From Betaproteobacteria bacterium (GTDB lineage: Bacteria; Pseudomonadota; Gammaproteobacteria; Burkholderiales; SG8-39): 10,912 bases of DNA. The number at the start of each line of letters is the position of its first letter. Within the stretch, counting starts at the first letter, position 1. Below the pieces are notes generated by a model. The model had not been told where the DNA came from, searched no databases, and saw only the letters and a program-made list of their open reading frames with translations. The translations under genes were made by a program, and so were the position numbers. The stretch is taken from the NCBI GenBank assembly GCA_027317055.1, contig DAHVFK010000078.1, forward strand, positions 1 through 10,912, given 5' to 3'. Of the stretch, positions 6,031-10,912 are shown piece by piece.

Positions 6031-6039
6031 GGCTGCGTC

Positions 6040-6726
6040 ATGGCGTTCCGCATTGCACCCAGCATCCTTTCGGCCGACTTCGCGCGGCTGGGCGAAGAGG
6101 TGAGGGCCGTCGCCCAGGCCGGCGCCGACGTCATTCATTTCGACGTCATGGACAACCACTACGTTCCGAACCTGACCATAGGCCCGCAGGTGTGCGAGGC
6201 GTTGCGCCCGCATGTTTCGCTGCCGATCGACGTCCATCTCATGGTCAAGCCGGTCGACCGCATCGTGCCGGACTTCGCCAAGGCGGGCGCGAGCCTGATC
6301 AGCTTCCATCCCGAGGCAAGCGAGCACGTCGACCGCACCATCGGCCTGATTCACGAGCACGGCTGCAAGGCCGGGCTGGTGTTCAACCCGGCCACGCCGC
6401 TCGACTGGCTCGACCATACGCTCGACAAGCTGGATCTGGTGCTGATCATGTCGGTCAACCCGGGGTTCGGCGGTCAGCGCTTCATCGCTTCGATGCTGCC
6501 CAAGATCGCCGAGGCGCGGCGGCGCATCGACGCCGCGACGCAGTCCGGTGCGCGCGAGATCTGGCTGGAAGTCGACGGCGGCATCAAGAGCGACAACATC
6601 GCCGAGGTCGCGGCCGCGGGTGCCGATACCTTCGTCTCGGGCTCGGGGATCTTCGGCTCGAAGGACTACGCGGCGACCATCCGCGACATGCGAACGCGCC
6701 TGGGCGCGGTGCGCCGCGCGGCGTGA
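6040..6726 (+). CDS. rpe: ribulose-phosphate 3-epimerase
   Basis: Interconverts ribulose 5-phosphate and xylulose 5-phosphate in the pentose phosphate pathway and, where present, the Calvin cycle; cytoplasmic metal-dependent TIM barrel. 228 residues, full length. N-terminal strand IAPSILSADFARLGEE. Metal and catalytic residues by family comparison: H33 and D35 (VIHFDVMD), H66 (IDVHLMV) and D179 (LEVDGGIK). Phosphate-binding glycine loops: MSVNPGFGGQRF (137-148) and SGSGIF (200-205). ATG at 6040 is the only start close to the conserved N-terminus; no Shine-Dalgarno is visible. Its stop overlaps the gph GTG by 4 bases (GTGA), so the two are translationally coupled. Two CBB-cycle-related genes side by side is common in proteobacteria and does not by itself show autotrophy. 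Confidence 0.97.
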   Translation: MAFRIAPSILSADFARLGEEVRAVAQAGADVIHFDVMDNHYVPNLTIGPQVCEALRPHVSLPIDVHLMVKPVDRIVPDFAKAGASLISFHPEASEHVDRTIGLIHEHGCKAGLVFNPATPLDWLDHTLDKLDLVLIMSVNPGFGGQRFIASMLPKIAEARRRIDAATQSGAREIWLEVDGGIKSDNIAEVAAAGADTFVSGSGIFGSKDYAATIRDMRTRLGAVRRAA

Positions 6727-7391
6727 TTCGCGCCGCGCTGATCGATCTCGACGGCACGCTGCTCGATACTGCGCCGGACCTCGCCGCGGCGGCGAACGCG
6801 ACGCTCGCCGAGCTGGGCATGCGCCGGCTCGACGCGGGCGAGGTGCGCGAATTCATCGGCAAGGGAATCGCCGCCCTGGTGCGCCGCTGCCTTGAATCGG
6901 CCGCCGGCCGAGCGCCTGACGGGCGGCTCTACGAATCTGCGCTGGAGCGTTTCGCGCGGCATTACGAGCGCCTGAACGGCTGCGCCTCGAGCCTCTACCC
7001 GGGGGTCGAGGAAGGGCTGGCGGCCATGAAGGCGCGAGGCTTGCGGCTGGCCTGCGTCACGAACAAGGCGTCGCGCTTCACCGATCCCCTGCTCGCATCG
7101 AGCCGCCTGGCGGGCTACTTCGACCAGGTGGTCACGAGCGACCGGGCGGGGCAGCGCAAACCGGACCCGGGCCCGTTTCTGTTTGCCTGCCGCGCGCTCG
7201 GCGTCGCGCCGCCCGAGGCGGCGGTGATCGGCGACTCCGCCAACGACGCGGTGGGCGGGCGGCGGGCGGGCTGCCGCGTCCTGCTGGTGCCGTATGGCTA
7301 CCGGGAGGGGCAGGATGTACGCGCAATCGAATGTGATGGTATAGTCGCTTCGCTAATTGACGCCGCGAATCTTCTCTCGCCACAGTCGTGA
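6723..7391 (+). CDS. gph: phosphoglycolate phosphatase (HAD superfamily)
   Basis: Hydrolyses 2-phosphoglycolate to glycolate, salvaging the product of Rubisco oxygenation or of DNA 3'-end repair. 222 residues. HAD motif I is DLDGTLLDT with nucleophile D8 and acid/base D10; motif II is T113 in CVTNKA; motif III is K146 in RKPDPGPF; motif IV is GDSANDAVGG with D171 and D175. The helical cap occupies about 15-95. Start: the GTG at 6723 overlaps the rpe stop and gives MIRAALIDLDGT, the normal N-terminus. Its TGA (7389-7391) in turn overlaps the GTG of the trp leader peptide by 4 bases. A promoter for the trp genes lies inside its last 20 codons. Other HAD phosphatases are similar, but the rpe and trp neighbours support Gph. 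Confidence 0.93.
   Translation: MIRAALIDLDGTLLDTAPDLAAAANATLAELGMRRLDAGEVREFIGKGIAALVRRCLESAAGRAPDGRLYESALERFARHYERLNGCASSLYPGVEEGLAAMKARGLRLACVTNKASRFTDPLLASSRLAGYFDQVVTSDRAGQRKPDPGPFLFACRALGVAPPEAAVIGDSANDAVGGRRAGCRVLLVPYGYREGQDVRAIECDGIVASLIDAANLLSPQS
7337..7345 (+). promoter_or_regulatory. extended -10 promoter for the trp leader and trpEGDC
   Basis: TGG followed by TATAGT (7340-7345): a TGn extended -10 with 5 of 6 hexamer matches, inside the 3' end of gph. The upstream TGTACG (7316-7321, spacing 18) is a poor -35, as is usual for extended -10 promoters. The expected RNA start near 7352 would give a leader of about 190 bases before trpE that includes the whole attenuator. Confidence 0.5.
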
Positions 7392-7453
7392 GCCACCACC
7401 GAACCGGAATTTGCAGCACCCGCTGGCGTAGCTGGCGCTCCTGGCGCCGCTAG
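7388..7453 (+). CDS. trpL: trp operon leader peptide with three Trp codons
   Basis: GTG at 7388, TAG at 7451-7453, 21 codons, reading MSHHRTGICSTRWRSWRSWR plus a final Arg. Trp codons are at 7424, 7433 and 7442, in the second half of the peptide, as in known attenuation leaders. The frame is closed by TGA at 7358, and GTG is its only standard start codon. The start overlaps the gph stop (GTGA), so terminating gph ribosomes could reinitiate here; no Shine-Dalgarno is seen. The Trp codons lie in three direct copies of CTGGCG spaced nine bases apart (7423, 7432, 7441). The stop codon lies within the first arm of the downstream hairpin series, as the attenuation model requires. The function is inferred from layout; the symbol is used by analogy. 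Confidence 0.72.
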   Translation: MSHHRTGICSTRWRSWRSWRR

Positions 7454-7489
7454 ACCTTAGCGCGCCCCTGCGCGGCACGGGCGGCGCGC
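7443..7489 (+). promoter_or_regulatory. trp attenuator: 1:2 pause hairpin and competing 2:3 antiterminator
   Basis: Hairpin 1:2 pairs 7443-7452 with 7458-7466 (9 pairs, one bulged C at 7447, 5-base loop); its first arm contains the last Trp codon and the leader stop. Hairpin 2:3 pairs 7460-7466 (GCGCGCC) with 7483-7489 (GGCGCGC), 7 perfect pairs, extendable past a bulged C at 7482. The two share 7460-7466 and cannot coexist. A ribosome stalled on the Trp codons would cover arm 1 and free arm 2 for the antiterminator; one at the stop would cover arm 2. Confidence 0.6.
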
Positions 7490-7526
7490 AATGCCCCAGC
7501 CGCAGTTTCCCGGTTGTTTCGGTTTC
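7468..7526 (+). terminator. trp attenuator 3:4 hairpin with an interrupted T-rich tail
   Basis: CTGCG (7468-7472) pairs with CGCAG (7501-7505). After a two-base bulge, GC (7475-7476) pairs with GC (7499-7500). After a small internal loop, GGGC (7479-7482) pairs with GCCC (7493-7496). The stem is followed by TTT (7506-7508) and a tail with 11 T in 20 bases, broken by C and G runs. It crosses the 2:3 hairpin, so they exclude each other. The broken T tract suggests partial or factor-assisted termination. Confidence 0.45.
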
Positions 7527-7541
7527 AGGTGGAGAAGTCGC

Positions 7542-9089
7542 ATGACTGAGCTCGATTTCGACAAGCTCGCAACGCAAGGTTACACGCGCATTCCGGTGGT
7601 GGCCGAGGTGCGCGCAGATCTCTACACGCCGCTCGCGGTGTACGCCAAACTCGCCAACGGCCCGTATACCTACCTGCTCGAGTCCGTGGTGGGCGGGGAG
7701 CGCTTCGGGCGCTTCTCGTTCATCGGCCTGGCGTGCGCCGAACGGATCGAGGCGCGCGGCTCGACGGTGCGCCGTCTGCTGCGCGACGCGCGCGGGGCCG
7801 ACGTCTGCCTCGAGCGTGCCGACAACGCCGACCCGTTCGAGTACGTGCGCGCCTACCTCAAGCGCCATCGCGTCGCGCCGGTGCCGGCGGCATTGCGCTT
7901 CGGCGGCGGGCTGGTGGGCTACTTCGGCTACGAAATGGTGCGCCACATCGAGCCGCGCGCTCTTTCCGGCGACAAACCCGACCCGCTCGGCACGCCGGAC
8001 ATGCTGCTGCTCGTTTCGGACGAGCTCGCGGTGGTCGACAACGTGATGGGCAAGCTCTATCTCGTGGTCTACGCCGACCCGCAGCAGCCCGACGCCTACC
8101 GCGCGGCGAGCGAGCGGCTCGAACGCCTGCGGGCCCGCCTCACGACGCCGCTGCCGGACAGCATGGTGCTCGCGCTGGCGGTCGACGCGCCGGCGGGCGA
8201 GCCGGCGCCGCTTAGCCGGACGTTCAGCGAGGAGGGCTTTGTCGAGGCGGTGCGCCATTGCAAGGAGTACATCTTCGCCGGCGACTGCATGCAGGTGCAG
8301 GTGTCGCAGCGCACGACGCGGCCGTTCGAGGCGCCGCCGCTCACGCTTTACCGCGCGCTGCGGGGCCTCAATCCGTCGCCCTACATGTTCTACTTCGATT
8401 TCGGCGACCACCACGTGGTGGGCGCATCGCCGGAGATTCTGGTAAGGCTTGCGGGCGACGCGATCACCGTGCGCCCGATCGCGGGCACGCGACCGCGCGG
8501 GCGTACCGAGGAAGAGGATGCGCGCGCGGCCGAGGATCTGCTTTCGGATCCCAAGGAGCGTGCCGAGCACGTGATGCTGATCGATCTAGGGCGCAACGAC
8601 GCCGGACGGGTCGCCGCGACCGGAAGCGTGCGCGTGACCGAGAAGATGGTGATAGAGCGCTATTCGCACGTGATGCATATCGTGTCGAACGTCGAGGCCA
8701 AGATCGCGCCCGGATTGGACGCGATCGACGTGTTCAAGGCGAGCTTCCCGGCCGGCACGGTGAGCGGCGCACCGAAAGTGCGCGCAATGGAGATCATCGA
8801 CGAGCTGGAGCCGGTCAAGCGCGGCGTTTACAGCGGCGCCGTCGGTTATTTCGGATTCAACGGCGACATGGACGTGGCAATCGCGATCCGCACTGCGGTG
8901 GTGAAGGACGGCCAGCTGCACGTACAGGCCGCGGCGGGGATCGTGGCAGACTCCAACCCGCAGTCGGAGTGGCAGGAAACGCAGCACAAGGCGCGTGCGA
9001 TCCTGCGCGCCGCCGAGGTCGCGGCAGCGGAGCATGCTTCGGGCGCGGGCGCGCTGCAAAGCGCGACGCCGCGGGCGGCGTCCCGCTAG
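7542..9089 (+). CDS. trpE: anthranilate synthase component I
   Basis: Chorismate-using large subunit of anthranilate synthase, first step of tryptophan synthesis; takes ammonia from TrpG. 515 residues. The N-terminal domain contains LLES (45-48), the tryptophan feedback-binding motif, so allosteric inhibition is expected. Chorismate-binding domain motifs in order: NPSPYMFY (277-284), PIAGTRPRG (312-320), DLGRNDAGRV (348-357), FPAGTVSGAPK (402-412) and AAAGIVADS (463-471). The usual Val after GRND is Ala here. The last 25 residues are an Ala-rich tail outside the catalytic core. Start: ATG at 7542 has GGAG 7 bases upstream (7531-7534). An in-frame ATG at 7491 would add 17 residues but lies in the attenuator hairpin with no Shine-Dalgarno. 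trpG follows after 11 bases. Confidence 0.97.
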   Translation: MTELDFDKLATQGYTRIPVVAEVRADLYTPLAVYAKLANGPYTYLLESVVGGERFGRFSFIGLACAERIEARGSTVRRLLRDARGADVCLERADNADPFEYVRAYLKRHRVAPVPAALRFGGGLVGYFGYEMVRHIEPRALSGDKPDPLGTPDMLLLVSDELAVVDNVMGKLYLVVYADPQQPDAYRAASERLERLRARLTTPLPDSMVLALAVDAPAGEPAPLSRTFSEEGFVEAVRHCKEYIFAGDCMQVQVSQRTTRPFEAPPLTLYRALRGLNPSPYMFYFDFGDHHVVGASPEILVRLAGDAITVRPIAGTRPRGRTEEEDARAAEDLLSDPKERAEHVMLIDLGRNDAGRVAATGSVRVTEKMVIERYSHVMHIVSNVEAKIAPGLDAIDVFKASFPAGTVSGAPKVRAMEIIDELEPVKRGVYSGAVGYFGFNGDMDVAIAIRTAVVKDGQLHVQAAAGIVADSNPQSEWQETQHKARAILRAAEVAAAEHASGAGALQSATPRAASR

Positions 9090-9100
9090 GGGAGGGCGCG

Positions 9101-9673
9101 ATGCTCGTGATGATCGACAATTACGATTCGTTCACCTACAACCTGGTGCAGTACTTCGGCGAGCTGGGCGAGAAGGTGCGGGTACTGCGCAACGACGAGG
9201 TCTCCGTCGAGCAAGTCGAGGCCATGGCGCCGGCGCGGGTGGTGCTCTCGCCGGGGCCGTGCACGCCGAATGAGGCGGGGATTTCGCTCGGATTGATCGA
9301 ACGGCTCGCTGGGCGGGTGCCGATCCTGGGCGTGTGCCTTGGCCACCAGGCGATCGGACAGGCCTTCGGCGGCCGCGTGGTGCGGGCGAATCAGGTGATG
9401 CATGGCAAGGTCTCGCATATCCATCACGACCAAAAGGGCCTGTTCACCGGTCTGGCGCAGGACTTCATTGCTACGCGCTATCACTCGCTGGTGGTCGAGC
9501 GCGAATCGGTGCCGGCCTGTCTCGAGGTCACGGCCCGCTCCGAAGACGGCGAGATCATGGGCCTGCGCCACAGGGAGCTCGCGGTCGAAGGGGTGCAGTT
9601 CCATCCCGAGGCCCTGCTCACCGAGCACGGCCACCAGATGCTGAAGAATTTCCTGCGGGGGAGGGTCCAATGA
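9101..9673 (+). CDS. trpG: anthranilate synthase component II, glutamine amidotransferase
   Basis: Class I glutamine amidotransferase subunit that supplies ammonia to TrpE. 190 residues. N-terminus MIDNYDSFTYNLVQYFGELG, oxyanion-side motif LSPGPCTP (49-56), nucleophile C79 in GVCLGHQ (77-83), and the other two triad members H168 and E170 in VQFHPEALLTEHG. All catalytic residues are present. ATG at 9101 has a strong GGAGG (9091-9095) 5 bases upstream. Its TGA overlaps the trpD ATG (ATGA), which couples their translation. In many bacteria this subunit also serves 4-amino-4-deoxychorismate synthase; no pabB is in view, so that double role is open. Confidence 0.97.
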   Translation: MLVMIDNYDSFTYNLVQYFGELGEKVRVLRNDEVSVEQVEAMAPARVVLSPGPCTPNEAGISLGLIERLAGRVPILGVCLGHQAIGQAFGGRVVRANQVMHGKVSHIHHDQKGLFTGLAQDFIATRYHSLVVERESVPACLEVTARSEDGEIMGLRHRELAVEGVQFHPEALLTEHGHQMLKNFLRGRVQ

Positions 9674-10707
9674 AGCAGATCACGATCGCCGAGGCGATCC
9701 AGCGCACCGTGGAACACAGGGAGTTATTCCACGACGAGATGCTCCACGTCATGCGGCAGATCATGCGCGGCGAGCTGACGCCGGCGCAGATTGCCGGTTT
9801 TCTGATCGGTTTGCGGGTGAAGAAGGAGACGATCGGGGAGATCGCAGCCGCGGCGCAGGTGATGCGCGAGTTCGCCACCCGCGTCGAGGTGGCCGACGGC
9901 AACCACCTGGTCGACATCGTCGGCACCGGTGGGGATGCGGCGCACACCTTCAACGTATCGACCGCGTCCGCGTTCGTGGCGGCCGCCGCGGGAGTTCGGA
10001 TTGCCAAACACGGCAACCGCGCGGTGTCGTCGTCGTCGGGCAGCGCGGACGTGCTCGAGGCGCTGGGCGCGAACATCATGCTCAGTCCGCAGCAGGTGGC
10101 GGCGAGCATCGAAAACGTCGGCGTGGGTTTCATGTTCGCGCCGTCGCACCACCTGGCGATGAAGCACGCGGGGCCGGTGCGCAAGGAGCTCGGCGTGCGC
10201 ACCATCTTCAACATCCTGGGCCCGCTGACCAACCCGGCCGGCGCGCCGAACCAGGTGCTGGGCGTGTTCCATCCCGACCTGGTGGGAATCCAGGTGCGCG
10301 TGCTGCAGCGCCTGGGCAGCAGGCACGTCATGACGGTCTACGGATTGGACGGCCTGGACGAGATCTCGATCTCGGGCGAAACCATGGTCGGCGAGCTGGC
10401 CAAGGGGGAAATCCAGGAATACACGATCCATCCCTCGCAGTTCGGGCTTGAGCTCTATGACCGGCGCGCGATCCAGGTCAACACCGTGGACGAGTCGCGA
10501 CAGATGGTGCTTGCCGTGCTCGAGAACCAGCCGGGGCCCGCGCTGAATATCGTCCTGCTCAACGCGGGTGCCGCGATCTACGTCGCCGGCGCCGCGAAGA
10601 CCCTCGGCGCCGGCATCGAGCGTGCGCGCAAAGCGCTTGCAAGCGGCGAGGCGAAGAAGAAACTCGACGAGTTCGTGGCCTACACGCAGCGCCTGAAGAA
10701 GACCTGA
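9670..10707 (+). CDS. trpD: anthranilate phosphoribosyltransferase
   Basis: Joins anthranilate to PRPP, giving N-(5'-phosphoribosyl)anthranilate, the second step of the pathway. 345 residues, normal for a stand-alone TrpD not fused to TrpG. PRPP-binding glycine loop GTGGD (85-89), NVST (95-98), KHGNR (113-117), the anthranilate-pocket region around GPVRKELGVRTIFNILGPL (168-186), and the metal-binding D230-E231 pair in GLDEIS. All key residues are present. The ATG at 9670 overlaps the trpG stop by 4 bases and has GGAGG (9660-9664) 5 bases upstream. trpC starts 2 bases after its stop. Confidence 0.97.
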   Translation: MKQITIAEAIQRTVEHRELFHDEMLHVMRQIMRGELTPAQIAGFLIGLRVKKETIGEIAAAAQVMREFATRVEVADGNHLVDIVGTGGDAAHTFNVSTASAFVAAAAGVRIAKHGNRAVSSSSGSADVLEALGANIMLSPQQVAASIENVGVGFMFAPSHHLAMKHAGPVRKELGVRTIFNILGPLTNPAGAPNQVLGVFHPDLVGIQVRVLQRLGSRHVMTVYGLDGLDEISISGETMVGELAKGEIQEYTIHPSQFGLELYDRRAIQVNTVDESRQMVLAVLENQPGPALNIVLLNAGAAIYVAGAAKTLGAGIERARKALASGEAKKKLDEFVAYTQRLKKT

Positions 10708-10709
10708 GG

Positions 10710-10912
10710 ATGGCCGACGTCCTGCAGCGCATCCTCGCTGCCAAGCGGGACGAGATCGCGGCGGCCGAGCATGCGATTTCGGCGCGCGAGATCGAGTCGC
10801 GCGCCCGCGCCGCCGCGCCCGCGCGCGACTTCGTCGGCGCGATGCGCGCCAAGCGCACCGCCGGCCGACCCGCGGTGATCGCGGAAATCAAGCGCGCGAG
10901 CCCCTCGAAGGG
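10710..10912 (+). CDS. trpC: indole-3-glycerol-phosphate synthase, N-terminal part (runs off the right edge)
   Basis: Closes the indole ring from 1-(2-carboxyphenylamino)-1-deoxyribulose 5-phosphate. Only 67 codons of a roughly 260-codon gene are present. N-terminus MADVLQRILAAKRDEI is the usual helix of the family, and the signature AEIKRASPSK (residues 58-67) gives E59 and the catalytic K61 in the first barrel strand. The ATG is 2 bases after the trpD stop, and the GG of that gap belongs to a TGAGG, so it is probably translated by coupling with trpD. There is no sign of a TrpC-TrpF fusion, but that part lies outside the window. Confidence 0.95.
   Translation, partial: MADVLQRILAAKRDEIAAAEHAISAREIESRARAAAPARDFVGAMRAKRTAGRPAVIAEIKRASPSK

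Noticed and set aside
5634..6722. Long open stretch upstream of the gph start, in the gph frame
   Set aside because: It runs antisense to apaG and out of frame with rpe. gph starts at the GTG at 6723, where HAD motif I follows at once.
7402..7515. Long-range complementarity AACCGG (7402-7407) with CCGGTT (7510-7515) across the trp leader
   Set aside because: Six bases at about 100-base distance is easily chance in this sequence, and it is not needed by the attenuation model.
7491..7541. ATG at 7491 as an alternative trpE start (17 extra residues)
   Set aside because: It sits in the 3:4 hairpin loop without a Shine-Dalgarno, whereas the ATG at 7542 has GGAG at ideal spacing and the normal TrpE N-terminus.
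7353..8570. A 405-codon open frame antisense to the trp leader and trpE
   Set aside because: It is a shadow of GC-rich codon use. Its translation is Arg/His/Ala-rich and matches no family, and the opposite strand encodes complete TrpE motifs.

Overview
The window looks like an ordinary chromosomal housekeeping segment of a GC-rich betaproteobacterium (Burkholderiales, Rhodocyclales or Nitrosomonadales type). The reasons are the gene content and order (phoH-miaB; an FAD-dependent ubiquinone hydroxylase followed by dsbC; mltA and apaG next to rpe-gph-trpE-trpG-trpD-trpC), the strong G/C preference at third codon positions, and the protein motifs. I see no integrase, transposase, CRISPR array or phage gene.

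Layout. Positions 1-2319 are read on the minus strand: tRNA-Met(CAU), a small secreted protein of unknown function, miaB (tRNA ms2i6A methylthiotransferase) and the 5' half of phoH. A 122-base divergent region (2320-2441) holds a convincing tRNA promoter on the minus strand and a promoter for the next plus-strand gene. Positions 2442-4363 (plus) carry a UbiH-family hydroxylase and dsbC. mltA (lipoprotein lytic transglycosylase, minus) converges on dsbC. A 39-codon single-membrane-span ORF (5508-5627, plus) fills the gap between the start of mltA and the end of apaG. apaG (minus) and rpe (plus) diverge from a 25-base gap. From 6040 to the right edge everything is on the plus strand: rpe, gph, trpE, trpG, trpD and the start of trpC, with 4-base overlaps or very short gaps, except for a 150-base leader before trpE.

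The most interesting element is that leader (7392-7541). It contains an apparent trp attenuator. A 21-codon leader peptide, beginning on a GTG that overlaps the gph stop codon, carries three Trp codons nine bases apart. It is followed by three mutually exclusive hairpins in the classic 1:2 / 2:3 / 3:4 arrangement, and an extended -10 promoter lies just upstream inside the end of gph. This would put anthranilate synthase expression under tryptophan-sensing transcription attenuation and link it to the rpe-gph unit.

A second pattern is that the hydroxylase gene and apaG both have the arrangement TACAAT, six bases, start codon, with no Shine-Dalgarno sequence. This suggests leaderless mRNAs; rpe is nearly the same. 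All regulatory calls are read by eye and untested.
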